From: Deinococcus soli (ex Cha et al. 2016)
GTDB lineage: Bacteria > Deinococcota > Deinococci > Deinococcales > Deinococcaceae
Length of the DNA: 64,000 nt
Reading direction: 5' to 3'
Assembly: GCF_001007995.1 (NCBI RefSeq)
Contig: NZ_CP011389.1
Coordinates: 310,001-374,000 of the forward strand
In this document: one piece after another, positions 32,570 to 40,044 of the stretch
Numbering within the stretch: the stretch's first letter is position 1
Layout of the letters: every line of letters starts with the position of its first letter
The notes under the pieces: model-generated
Told to the model about the DNA's origin: nothing
Database searches by the model: none
The model's input: only the letters and a program-made list of their open reading frames with translations
Translations under genes and position numbers: made by a program

Positions 32570-33067
32570 TCACAGAGTCTCCCTGGGCGTTTCTGCGTGC
32601 GCGCACTGATCATCGGTGATATGACGGTGGGGATGAGTCTTTCCGACCGGCAGGGCAAGTGGTTGGGGCTGCTGGCGACCGTGGTCCTGATCTCCGCACT
32701 CGTGAGCGTCTACGTCGTTCCTTCTGGCGATGCGTGGCGTTGGGTGAACTTCGCTGTTGACCTGGTGACCCTGGCGGCCAGCTTTACCATCGCTGCTGTG
32801 GTGTCGCCACACCGCTGGGTGCACGTGGGGCTGGTCATCGTGTGGGTGGCCTTGGCGCTGTTTATCTGGCCCCGGCCGCTGTAGCGCGGCGCGGTAGACG
32901 CGCACGCGCTTGCTGTCCAGCTCGCCGCACTGCTCCAGTTGCACGAGAAGCTTCCGAACGTCGTTGTGCGGGAGGTTCAGGCGCACCGCGTAGTGATTCG
33001 CGGGCCGCCCGGGGTCCTTGCGGACCAGGGCGAGCAGGTTCTGCATGTCTGTCGCACGGGTGATCAC
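32570..33067 (-). CDS. Winged-helix-like DNA-binding protein (C-terminus doubtful)
   Basis: 165 residues from a GTG at 33067. Residues 1-60 look like a small winged helix (MQNLLALVRKDPGRPANHYAVRLNLPHNDVRKLLVQLEQCGELDSKRVRVYRAAL). The remaining hundred, rich in Gly/His/Gln, lie antisense to the 32633 membrane gene and are probably not constrained. The original stop may have been lost when the tandem duplication brought new sequence here. A regulator role is likely but unproved. Confidence 0.55.
   Translation of the reverse strand: MITRATDMQNLLALVRKDPGRPANHYAVRLNLPHNDVRKLLVQLEQCGELDSKRVRVYRAALQRPGPDKQRQGHPHDDQPHVHPAVWRHHSSDGKAGRQGHQVNSEVHPTPRIARRNDVDAHECGDQDHGRQQPQPLALPVGKTHPHRHITDDQCAHAETPRETL
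32633..32884 (+). CDS. Small membrane protein, tandem paralogue B, leaderless
   Basis: 83 residues from the ATG at 32633 (MSLSDRQGKWLGLLATVV). It aligns end to end with the 32280 product: WRWVNFAVDLVTLAASF against WQWVNFGLGQLKLAALF, and SPHRWVHVGLVIVWVALALFIWPRPL at the end. TATGAC (32620-32625) ends 7 nt before the ATG. The promoter sequence was duplicated with the gene. Its 3' end meets the stop-less tail of the opposed winged-helix gene. Confidence 0.7.
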   Translation: MSLSDRQGKWLGLLATVVLISALVSVYVVPSGDAWRWVNFAVDLVTLAASFTIAAVVSPHRWVHVGLVIVWVALALFIWPRPL

Positions 33068-33189
33068 AGCGCCTCACCTCCCTGTTCCGGGTTCTGCTCG
33101 CTGCCACTCAGGGCGAACTCGCTGCCCGCCCCGGCCTGCGCAGGCACACTGGTACGCGCACCCGGGCGTCTTGTGGTAGGACAAGGACC

Positions 33190-33483
33190 ATGACCCAACA
33201 ACACGCGCCCGCTGCCCAGCGGCTCTGGTGGACCTTCCCCCTGATGCCCCTCACGTGGGTCTTCAGCCCCGACACTTTTGGCATCGCGGCTGTTGCCCTG
33301 AAACTGGTCGTCGTCGTCCCGTTCGTGCTCGCGGCGGTTGACACCTGGCGCTCCTCCGATCCGGCCCTGAGCGCCCGCAAGGATGTGCTGCTGGCGTGGT
33401 TCCTCACGGTGTCCGCCGTCGCAGCGACCGTGTTTGGCAGCCTGGAACTGTACTACTTGTGGCGAGCGGACCAGTTCCGTTAG
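33190..33483 (+). CDS. Small membrane protein, leaderless (97 aa)
   Basis: MTQQHAPAAQRLWWTFPLM, then hydrophobic helices LTWVFSPDTFGIAAVALKLVVVVPFVLAAV and VLLAWFLTVSAVAATVFGSLELYYLW. TAGGAC (33177-33182) ends 7 nt before the ATG, the same box as for 32280. It is not obviously homologous to the two genes to its left. Function unknown. Confidence 0.65.
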   Translation: MTQQHAPAAQRLWWTFPLMPLTWVFSPDTFGIAAVALKLVVVVPFVLAAVDTWRSSDPALSARKDVLLAWFLTVSAVAATVFGSLELYYLWRADQFR

Positions 33484-33623
33484 GAGCTGGGGGGCTGAAC
33501 TCAGGACCTCCCAGGGCGCGTCTTCGGCTTTCTTCGGGGTGCTGCTGTCTTGTGAGGTCCTGATGGAACAGGGGCTGAACTTGGAGGGATACGTTGCGGG
33601 GCTGTGCTGGTTCGGGCAGGTGG

Positions 33624-34445
33624 TCACGCTTTGACCTCTTCGACGAGGTTCAGGACGGCTTTCTTCAGCCAGTCGGCGGGCTCCCCGAAGGCGATGGTCG
33701 CGTGCGTGTCGGTGTCGATCACCAGCGCCTGCGCCTTGGGATTCCCGCTGGGGTCGCGTTTGATGACGATGCGGAGTTCCTGGGTGTCGATGAGGTGCTG
33801 CTGGGCATAGCTCAGGCACCAGTCGGTCCAGCCTCCCTTGCCGTTGCTCCTGGCCTGCATGACGCTTTCCTGCACGTGATCCTTCTGGCGCTGGAGTCGC
33901 TCGTGGGTGCCGGTGCTGACGTTCTCCGCGATCGCGGCGGCCCGCTGCTCGCCGGTCAGGGTGTGGAGGGGCACCTCGGCGCCCGTGTCGGGGTGCTGCA
34001 CCGTGGCGTGTGCGTCGATGCTGGCGGCGACTTCCGCCGCGGCTTTGACCTGACTCGTGGTGGGTTTCTCGCTGCCGGTGGCGGTCTTCAGGTACTGAGC
34101 CACTGCCACGATCTGTTCGGGTTCCAGGTGCTGCACGACCTTCGCCGCTTCCTTCAACTCGCGGGCCTGCCGTTCGTTCTCCGGCTGTAAACCGATGGTT
34201 GACAGGGCGTGCGAGGTCTGGGCGGCGTCCATGAGTTGCTGGGCGCGCTGGCGGGACCAGCCCCACACCTGCTCGCAGTAGTCGCCGAACGTGCGGTGCG
34301 CGGCGCGGTACAGGCGCTGATCACGGATGGTCAGCAGGGCTTCACCGACCGTCACGAAGCCGTGCCAGCCGTCCCGGATCGTGCCTTCCAGTTGGGTCAG
34401 TGTGACCTGCTCGTGCAGGGTGAGCGCGTCCACAGGGGCCGTCAT
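33624..34445 (-). CDS. Helical DNA-binding prophage protein
   Basis: 273 residues. The N-terminal segment LTLHEQVTLTQLEGTIRDGWHGFVTVGEALLTIRDQRLYRAAHRTFGDYCEQVWGWSRQRAQQLMDAAQ is a known helix-turn-helix type (F-x-x-Y-C-x-x-x-W-G-x-S-R-x-x-A) seen in phage and plasmid partition-like or replication regulators. A helical middle and a C-terminal alpha/beta part (LIDTQELRIVIKRDPSGNPKAQALVIDTDTHATIAFG) follow. The region upstream holds an inverted motif around 34463-34485. It is probably an early regulator or replication protein. Confidence 0.65.
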   Translation of the reverse strand: MTAPVDALTLHEQVTLTQLEGTIRDGWHGFVTVGEALLTIRDQRLYRAAHRTFGDYCEQVWGWSRQRAQQLMDAAQTSHALSTIGLQPENERQARELKEAAKVVQHLEPEQIVAVAQYLKTATGSEKPTTSQVKAAAEVAASIDAHATVQHPDTGAEVPLHTLTGEQRAAAIAENVSTGTHERLQRQKDHVQESVMQARSNGKGGWTDWCLSYAQQHLIDTQELRIVIKRDPSGNPKAQALVIDTDTHATIAFGEPADWLKKAVLNLVEEVKA

Positions 34446-34557
34446 GCGCCCCCCCGAACACGCTGCCTGGTGAGCGTAACCGTTCGCTTAAGAACCGGGC
34501 GTAGGGAACGGCGTGGGAGCGTACCAATCCGCGCGGCCCTTCCTGCCAGGGTAGGCC

Positions 34558-34899
34558 ATGGCGTCCAACACGGTGAACCTGAGCATCCCGAAGCACGTGC
34601 AGTCCAACGCGGCCAAAGGGCTGAAGCTCCGCGATGAGCACGGATTTGGTGGTACGGAGGTCGGTGAGCACATGGCGGAGCAACTGGCCGCCGGTGGAGA
34701 GCTGACGGCGAAGGAAGTGCGGCACATGGCGCAGTACTTTCCGCGGCACGCGCATGACAACCTGGATCAGACCGGGAAAGACGGTGAGAAACCGTCCCGG
34801 GGGTACATCGCGTGGTTGTTGTGGGGCGGTGATGAGGGCCGCGCGTGGAGTGAGAAGGTCGTTGAGCAGTTGGAGAAGTCGGACGGGAAGGAATCATAA
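34558..34899 (+). CDS. Conserved phage hypothetical protein
   Basis: 113 residues: MASNTVNLSIPKHVQSNAAKGLKLRDEHGFGGTEVG, a V-R-H-M-A-Q-Y-F-P-R-H motif in the middle and W-L-L-W-G-G-D-E-G-R-A-W near the C-terminus. The motif set resembles a small family in phage and plasmid genomes, often near portal or replication genes, without a known function. AGGG lies a few bases before the ATG. It runs divergently from the DNA-binding gene. Confidence 0.7.
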   Translation: MASNTVNLSIPKHVQSNAAKGLKLRDEHGFGGTEVGEHMAEQLAAGGELTAKEVRHMAQYFPRHAHDNLDQTGKDGEKPSRGYIAWLLWGGDEGRAWSEKVVEQLEKSDGKES

Positions 34900-34939
34900 G
34901 TTCACCTGCGGGGCGGCGTGATCCGCCCCGCGTCCTTGG

Positions 34940-35782
34940 TCAGTCAGCGTCGCTGTCGGTGTCGGGCAGGTTGAAGGGCAGGTCTTCGTCCGGTTGCTTG
35001 GGATCGATGACGAGGCGGGGCGGCACGGGACCGGCGTCCACGTACTCCGGATGTCCGAGGGCGGGCGTCTGCACCAGCAGGGCGCGCGTTTCGGCCTCCA
35101 CCTGATCCCAGTGCTGGGCGAGGAGTGTGCGCCACTCCGCGGCGTCCTGCTCGTTGGTGTGGGTGGGATCGCTCCACTCGCCGGGGTCGCGGCCGATCAT
35201 CTGGAGGAGCTGGCTGAGTTGTCCGAAGCCCAGTTGAGCGAGCAGCGCTTCGGGGATGTCCGAGGGTGGGGCTGGAATGGTCTCGGCCTGTGCCTCCTCG
35301 AACAGTGAAGTCTGTCCGTCCAACACCTGGTTTGCCGCCAGCTCTTCCTGGATCTGCGTTTCGGTCTGCTCTTCCAGGGTGGGCATGTCGCTGACCGTGC
35401 ATTCCAGGCTGCAACTCGCTTCGAACAGCACCGCCGAGGTGAGGCCTGCTTGCTCCAGGGCTTCCTGGGAGACGCGGGTCGTGAACTTCGTCTTCGGTCC
35501 CTCCGCGACGGTGTTCAGACTGCCCTGCAGGGTCGTGGGCACCATCACGCCGGGCAGGTGACCGCCGGACATGCGGGGGCAGATCTCCAGCTTCAGGCCG
35601 CTGCTGTCCGCTGCACCGAAGAGCACCTGGGCGTGGTCGAGTTCGAACTTGCGTTCGGGCCGGGCGCCGACTGCGAACGCCCATTTGAGGTCGTGGACCC
35701 AGCCGATCTCGCGGACTTCTTTCGAGGTCAGGCCCAGGAATTCGAGCGCGTAGATGCCGTAGGTGCGGTGTGTCGTGGTCAT
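34940..35782 (-). CDS. Hypothetical prophage protein (280 aa)
   Basis: From the ATG at 35782 (MTTTHRTYGIYALEFLGLTSKEVREIG). Acidic, especially in the C-terminal half (a tail ending FNLPDTDSDAD); the middle has a TVSDMPTLEEQTETQIQEELAANQVLDGQTSLFEEAQAE segment, probably flexible. It could be a DNA-mimic or single-strand DNA pathway partner, judging only by acidity and place among early genes. No family recognised. Confidence 0.55.
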   Translation of the reverse strand: MTTTHRTYGIYALEFLGLTSKEVREIGWVHDLKWAFAVGARPERKFELDHAQVLFGAADSSGLKLEICPRMSGGHLPGVMVPTTLQGSLNTVAEGPKTKFTTRVSQEALEQAGLTSAVLFEASCSLECTVSDMPTLEEQTETQIQEELAANQVLDGQTSLFEEAQAETIPAPPSDIPEALLAQLGFGQLSQLLQMIGRDPGEWSDPTHTNEQDAAEWRTLLAQHWDQVEAETRALLVQTPALGHPEYVDAGPVPPRLVIDPKQPDEDLPFNLPDTDSDAD

Positions 35783-35802
35783 GGTTCGGTTCTCCGGGGT
35801 GC

Positions 35803-36012
35803 TCAGCTGGGGCGGCAGTAGTGTTCGACGGGAATCCACACGGTGATGTCGCGGCCCTTCGGGCTCACGTGGTGGTGCAGGCGGGGTTCCTGCCCGCATC
35901 TGGGGCAGGTAGCGGAGGTCGGGCGGTTGAGTTCCAGGGTCTCCCCTTCCCTGACGCCCAGAGCTGCGGCGAAGGTCACGGGCTGGCCGATGCGGCGGTC
36001 ACTGAAGGACAC
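35803..36012 (-). CDS. Small zinc-binding protein
   Basis: 69 residues from a GTG at 36012 (VSFSDRRIGQPVTFAAALG). A CPRCG knuckle (PTSATCPRCGQEPRLHHH) and a C-terminal EHYC supply Cys/His ligands for a zinc ribbon. It precedes the acidic hypothetical gene by about 20 bases on the same strand. No known family. Confidence 0.55.
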   Translation of the reverse strand: MSFSDRRIGQPVTFAAALGVREGETLELNRPTSATCPRCGQEPRLHHHVSPKGRDITVWIPVEHYCRPS

Positions 36013-36079
36013 GGGGCACCTCCACACCGGGCAGGGCGGGGGTGCGGTCCACGGCCTGCTGGGCGAGTTCAGAGGTGTA

Positions 36080-37123
36080 TTGATAACGATGTAAATACGA
36101 GCTGGTATGCTGGAGGTGTGGCCGAATGGCATCCATCCAAATACTCCCGGGCGCAGCTGGAGGAACGTCGACTGGCGGCGACCCCCTGGCTTCAAGGGGG
36201 CCAGCATTCACAGCAGGCGATTGCCGATCACTTCGGCGTGTCCGTACACACCGTCAGTAACTGGAAGAAACGTCTGAAGCGCACCGGCAGTCTCCAGGCA
36301 ACGGTGACGACAGGACGCCCCTCGCGACTCACCGCCGCCCAGCTTGAACAGGTCCGCACCCTCCTGCGGGAGGGTGCGCTGCACCATGGCTTCCCTGACC
36401 CGACCTGGAGCACCAGACGAGTCGCAGACCTGATCGGGCGGCACTTCGACGTGTGGTACCACCCCGATCACGTCCGGAGAATGCTTCGGCAGCTGGGGTT
36501 TACGCCCCAGATGCCGGATGGACGGGCAGCAGAACGCAATGAACTCCGGATCGCGTCCTGGAAAGAACAGGTGGCTCCGGAGTTGGGAAAAAAAGGTCGC
36601 GCAGGGCGCCACCCTGGTGTACCTGGATGAGGTTGGCTTCTCGCTGAAAGGCGTGCGAAGACGAACGTGGTCGACCAGGGGCGTGACGCCCCTGGTCATA
36701 CTCCCGGCCAACTGGGAAAAACTCTCGACGATCGGGGCGATCACTTCGGACGGTCGATTCTTCCAGCACACGAAGCCTGGGGCGATCCGGAGTGGGGACG
36801 TCACCCGGTTCTTCCAGCATCTGTTGCGCCATGTGCAGGGGAAGATCGTGGTGGTGCTGGACAACGCGGGCATTCACCGAGCGAAGGCAACCCAGGCGTT
36901 CGTGGAGCGCCACGAACGCCTGTCGCTGGTGTTTTTGCCGCCGTACGCTCCGGAATTGAATCCGATCGAGCTGGTGTGGGCGTACGTGAAGCGGAATGTG
37001 CTGGGGAACTTCTGTGCCCGCTCAGTGGGCATGCTGAAAGCGAAGCTGACGACGGCTTGGCAACGGGTTCGGTACATCGACCTGCCTCAGCATTTGATGG
37101 ACTCAAACTTATGCCGTTATCAA
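36080..37123 (+). mobile_element. IS630-family insertion sequence, copy 2 (1044 bp)
   Basis: Same element as 12442-13485, with ends TTGATAACG and CGTTATCAA, and TA at 36078-36079 and 37124-37125. I found no difference from copy 1 in the parts compared. The identity of two copies in one prophage shows recent transposition. Confidence 0.95.
36118..36630 (+). CDS. IS630-family transposase orfA, copy 2
   Basis: Same 170-residue product as at 12480: an N-terminal helix-turn-helix (QAIADHFGVSVHTVSNWKK) and a second winged helix. GTG start at 36118. It ends after the A7 run near 36585-36596, where the catalytic frame takes over. Confidence 0.88.
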   Translation: MAEWHPSKYSRAQLEERRLAATPWLQGGQHSQQAIADHFGVSVHTVSNWKKRLKRTGSLQATVTTGRPSRLTAAQLEQVRTLLREGALHHGFPDPTWSTRRVADLIGRHFDVWYHPDHVRRMLRQLGFTPQMPDGRAAERNELRIASWKEQVAPELGKKGRAGRHPGVPG

Positions 37124-37126
37124 TAA
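36518..37126 (+). CDS. IS630-family transposase orfB, copy 2
   Basis: DDE catalytic part with LVYLDEVGF, VVVLDNAGIH and NPIELVW. Same as the copy at 12880, but here the stop codon is TAA: the TA comes from the target duplication and the third base from the host, so the stop differs between copies (TAG in copy 1). Confidence 0.88.
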   Translation: MDGQQNAMNSGSRPGKNRWLRSWEKKVAQGATLVYLDEVGFSLKGVRRRTWSTRGVTPLVILPANWEKLSTIGAITSDGRFFQHTKPGAIRSGDVTRFFQHLLRHVQGKIVVVLDNAGIHRAKATQAFVERHERLSLVFLPPYAPELNPIELVWAYVKRNVLGNFCARSVGMLKAKLTTAWQRVRYIDLPQHLMDSNLCRYQ

Positions 37127-37183
37127 TGCGCTGACTGGTCGCTCGACTTCTCGACCAACCGCTAATCACAGACCGTGGGAAAT

Positions 37184-37487
37184 GGAGAAGTGTCAGGCGC
37201 AGAGATCGTTCCATCCCCGCAATCCACAGGGACCGGAGCAGACGCCTTGCACCAGACCTCACGCGAACGGCCACTGCAAGGCGACGAACTGGCAGTCATG
37301 GCCCGCACGTCACCCTGCACCCACACAGCCGGGCTACTCGCGCTGGCCTGGTTGACCCGGACCGGGTGGCAGATCCTGAGTCAAGCGGCACGGTGGGGCG
37401 GCGAGGTCTTCTGTGACTGTCTACAGCTCCTCGGAATGCCGTTCCCAACCGCCAGCACGTCAGTTTCCCGAAGTGTCAGGTGCTGAG
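37184..37487 (+). mobile_element. Remnant of an IS4-family element
   Basis: Bases 37366-37487 match the transposase C-terminus (GWQILSQAARWGGEVFCDCLQLLGMPF) and the right end CGAAGTGTCAGGTGCTGAG of the two full copies, in plus orientation. A degenerate end-like GAAGTGTCAGGCGCAGAG lies at 37184-37201 in the same direction. The internal part is deleted: a GLLALAWLTRT segment related to the transposase is joined directly to GWQIL. Not autonomous. Confidence 0.75.
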
Positions 37488-37633
37488 CGCGGTGAGACAC
37501 GAGGGACGGGCTGCTGTACCGCCCGAGCAAGAGCAGCGATATCCACATCCACTACGCCCGCGCTGGCTAAAAAAAAGTCAACGCGGGCCCACCAGTCCGC
37601 CTCAAGAGGGTTTGGCTGTCTGAAGAATATTCG
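37488..37633. other. Short intergenic stretch between IS remnant and broken membrane gene
   Basis: No gene seen. It contains GCCCGCG (about 37549) and CGCGGGC (about 37577) around an A-rich loop (taaaaaaaag), a possible hairpin. Composition is mixed; probably degraded element sequence. Confidence 0.4.
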
Positions 37634-37787
37634 TTAAGAGCGGGTCTTCGACCGGCGGGAGAGGTACACGTAGAGCAGCACCTGGGCACTAACCATCATG
37701 CCACCCAAGGACCGATCATACCCACTGTGATCTGGCTGCAGCATCAGGCCGCCGAGGAAGAACAGACCGAGATACATTGGCGCTGGA

Positions 37788-38963
37788 CTCAGCACCTGAC
37801 ACTTCGGGAAACTGACGTGCTGGCGGTTGGGAACGGCATTCCGAGGAGCCGCAGACAGTCACAGAAGACCTCGCCGCCCCACCGTGCCGCTTGACTCAGG
37901 ATCTGCCACCCGATCCGCGTCACGCTCACGACCGCTCGCCCACGCTTGTCCTGCCGAGGGGTGCAGGTCTCTGTCCGCTGCGCGCCGATCCGCGTCATCC
38001 AGGCCAGCGCGATACACAACAGGCCAAAGAGCCGAGAGATGCGCTCTGGAGCCGTCATGTGCGTGGCCTCCAGATTCAGCCCGCGAGCTTTCATCACGGA
38101 AAACGCCGATTCAATCGCCCACCTGAGCCGATAGGTCCGTAATACGTCCAGCACGGGCAAATCTGAGGCCACGATCACCCTGTCCCCTGCGGGGGATAGG
38201 GTGATGACCACGTGCATCCAGCCCCCATAGACCCACGTCCGCTCGAACAGGGTGCGCACCTGTCCCAGTTGCAGCGTCGTGAACAGGTCTCGCACCAGTT
38301 CATCCTCGATTCTGGTGTTCTCCCGGATGCGGATACAGTGCCGGATGCGTTTCCAGCGCAGGAACGAGCACCACTCGCGCCCCACGAACTCCCGGTCTGC
38401 GATCAACACGGCCCAGCGGCGAGCTGGCATCACCTTGAGGAGCCGGGCAACCAGGAGGATCCGGGCAGCAGTGCAGCTGTTGCCTTGATGCGGCAGGATC
38501 GACCAGACGAGGGGAATCACCGCGCCCCCAAGCAGAACGCCCAAGACGAGGATGTTCAGCGGCGTCTGACCGTAATGCCACGTGGTGCGGTCCATGATCA
38601 GGGTGAGCTTGCCGTCGGGCAGCAAGGGAAGCAAGACGTCACAGACGTCCTGCGGCGTGAGCTGAGCGTCGTGAAACACGCGGGCCACCGTCCGGGTTTT
38701 TGATTCCAGCGTGGCTGCTCTGGGCAGATGAAGCGCGATCTTGCGGTGGAGTGTGGACTCGGCCTGGAGCACGGCCAGGAGCACTTCGGCAAGACGACGG
38801 AGCGCGTCCGTACGGCGGTGTGGCCAGCGAGTGTGCAGGTAAGTGGCCAACGTGTCAGCATGGAAGCGGGCAGTATCGGGGCTCGTCACAGACCCAGATA
38901 CCGCCCTTGTTCATGCCTCACTGCGTTCAGGACGCCATTTCTGGCGAAGTGTCAGGTGCTGAG
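37788..38963 (-). mobile_element. IS4-family insertion sequence, copy 2 (1176 bp)
   Basis: Same ends as copy 1 (CTCAGCACCTGACACTTC at 37788, GAAGTGTCAGGTGCTGAG ending 38963), here flanked by the 9-bp duplication GGCGCTGGA (37779-37787 and 38964-38972). It differs from copy 1 by several substitutions, so the two are not from one event. Confidence 0.95.
37789..38889 (-). CDS. IS4-family transposase, copy 2
   Basis: 366 residues with the same DDE markers as copy 1: MDRTTWHYG, ADREFVG and YRLRWAIESAFSVMKARG. It differs from copy 1 at a few sites (ALHLPRAATLE, SVMKARG, TETCTPRQ, CLRLLG). The frame is intact and it is probably active. Confidence 0.93.
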   Translation of the reverse strand: MTSPDTARFHADTLATYLHTRWPHRRTDALRRLAEVLLAVLQAESTLHRKIALHLPRAATLESKTRTVARVFHDAQLTPQDVCDVLLPLLPDGKLTLIMDRTTWHYGQTPLNILVLGVLLGGAVIPLVWSILPHQGNSCTAARILLVARLLKVMPARRWAVLIADREFVGREWCSFLRWKRIRHCIRIRENTRIEDELVRDLFTTLQLGQVRTLFERTWVYGGWMHVVITLSPAGDRVIVASDLPVLDVLRTYRLRWAIESAFSVMKARGLNLEATHMTAPERISRLFGLLCIALAWMTRIGAQRTETCTPRQDKRGRAVVSVTRIGWQILSQAARWGGEVFCDCLRLLGMPFPTASTSVSRSVRC

Positions 38964-39153
38964 GGCGCTGGATCTTGAGGTCGGCGCTTCCAGTACAGGA
39001 TGGAGCCCGCGATGAGCAGAAGGCCGAGAAGAGCAATCAGTACCATACACACTTATTACTTGAAGCGTAGTCGCTTTTCCACTGGTTGATGGCCTCCTGG
39101 CAGTACTGCACCCGGATCTGTGCATCGTTGCGCAGGCGAGTCTTATCCTCCAC

Positions 39154-39198
39154 ATCTCATCACCTGACCCTTCGCAAGAAATGCCGTTCTGAACGCGG
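39154..39198 (+). repeat. Solo degenerate IS4 end
   Basis: CTCATCACCTGACCCTTCG followed by CAAGAAATGCCGTTCTGAACGC matches, with changes, the transposase-proximal end of the full IS4 copies (their right end read in reverse). No transposase follows. It is a relic of an older insertion or deletion. Confidence 0.65.
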
Positions 39199-39281
39199 TG
39201 GAGCAAAACAAGGGGAAAATTCTGCGCGAGAACCATGCACCTGAGGCACGTTCAGTACGAGGTCTTCCCTACACTCCAGAG

Positions 39282-39824
39282 GTGACCCGCCCGCTCCTCC
39301 CAGCGCTCCTCGCCCTGACCACCACTGCCGCCGCCGGCGGCCTCGAACCCATCAGTCGCCAGCAACCCCTCCACTGGGTCCCCGGCGTCCTCACCGTCAC
39401 CAGTGGCCACCTCGGCACGCAGCCCTTCACCGAGACCATTACCCTCAAGGTCAACGGGCAGCGCATCCAGGTGTACCTCATCACCGGCAACCACAGTGAC
39501 GACCCGAGTCTCTCAGTCATCAACACCCTGATGGCCTGGGTGACCACGCCCACCGCCACGCCCGCCCAGAAACAGGCACTCACCGAAGTCGCCCGCGCCT
39601 ACCTGCACGGCTGCAACGTCCAGGCCACCCCCACACAACTCGCCCTCCTGAACACCCTCGACCGCTGGGAAGACGGCGGCTGGCACGAGAAGACCCTGGA
39701 GGGCGTCACGGTCGGCTGGGCAGACGGCAACAGCTTTGGCTTCCGCGATGAAGCCGAACGCCTCAAACACCGGACTGGTCTCAGCCTCCAGTGGCCCATC
39801 CAGGCCAGCCGCTGCCAATTCTGA
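39282..39824 (+). CDS. Secreted hypothetical protein
   Basis: 180 residues from a GTG at 39282 (VTRPLLPALLALTTTAAAGGLEP), which reads as a signal peptide with a likely cut after TAAAG. The rest is beta-rich (HWVPGVLTVTSGHLGTQPFTETITLKVNGQRIQVYLITGNHSD) and then helical. TACACT (39270-39275) ends 6 nt before the GTG; the 15-bp block TTCCCTACACTCCAG at 39266 recurs at 41583 before another small gene. It is expressed separately from the lytic operon and probably exported by the lysogen. Confidence 0.7.
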   Translation: MTRPLLPALLALTTTAAAGGLEPISRQQPLHWVPGVLTVTSGHLGTQPFTETITLKVNGQRIQVYLITGNHSDDPSLSVINTLMAWVTTPTATPAQKQALTEVARAYLHGCNVQATPTQLALLNTLDRWEDGGWHEKTLEGVTVGWADGNSFGFRDEAERLKHRTGLSLQWPIQASRCQF

Positions 39825-40044
39825 GCCGGAAGCATGCACAGACGAGGCGAAACCACTTCAGTGGCCGCTACACCGCCTCCTACCCAGGCGCCAACATTCC
39901 CGGCACCATTGATTTCAAGCGCCAATCCCCCTGACCTACGCCTCACCTTCAGCGAGAGCGCCTAAGGAACAGGCCACCTTCAACGGCGCCATAGCCCACG
40001 CTGAACACGCCACGCCGCGAAGACGTGTCTGGCCGCCCGCCGCC
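39825..40044 (+). other. Likely coding remnant between two genes
   Basis: Plus-strand reading gives FSGRYTASYPGANIPGTIDFKRQSP with a TGA, then in another frame DLRLTFSESA, as if one older beta-rich gene had shifted frame. No complete gene is supported. It might be the tail of a protein once joined to the secreted gene upstream. Confidence 0.35.

Larger units (their letters stand above)
35999..37158 (-). pseudogene. Short ORF interrupted by IS630 copy 2
   Basis: Removing the IS630 copy and one TA joins minus-strand bases 37126-37158 and 35999-36079 into one 38-codon frame: a TTG at 37158, then VEKSSDQSAHY joined to TSELAQQAVDRTPALPG and on to a TGA. The reading is sensible on both sides of the junction, overlaps the next gene start (36012) by 14 bases and thus fits the local operon. 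A start codon of the usual kind is missing, perhaps lost to the IS4 remnant next to it. Confidence 0.5.
37634..39046 (-). pseudogene. Small membrane protein gene interrupted by IS4 copy 2
   Basis: The ATG at 39046 (MVLIALLGLLLIAGSILYWK) reads to the IS4 target site (38964-38972, GGCGCTGGA) and continues at 37787 without a frame change: ...RRPQDPAP-MYLGLFFLGGLM... to a TAA at 37634. The joined gene is 228 nt, 75 residues, with two hydrophobic helices and a basic tail (YLSRRSKTRS). TAATAA lies 6 nt before the ATG on this strand, so it was probably leaderless like the plus-strand morons. Confidence 0.75.

Noticed and set aside
33064..33141. Small minus-strand frame ending at 33064 (overlapping the GTG at 33067)
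   Set aside because: About 25 residues with only a GTG start and no ribosome site; overlap with the next start may be chance.
36013..36211. Hybrid frames running from IS630 into phage sequence
   Set aside because: They are IS-phage fusions created by insertion; the native frames on each side were joined instead.
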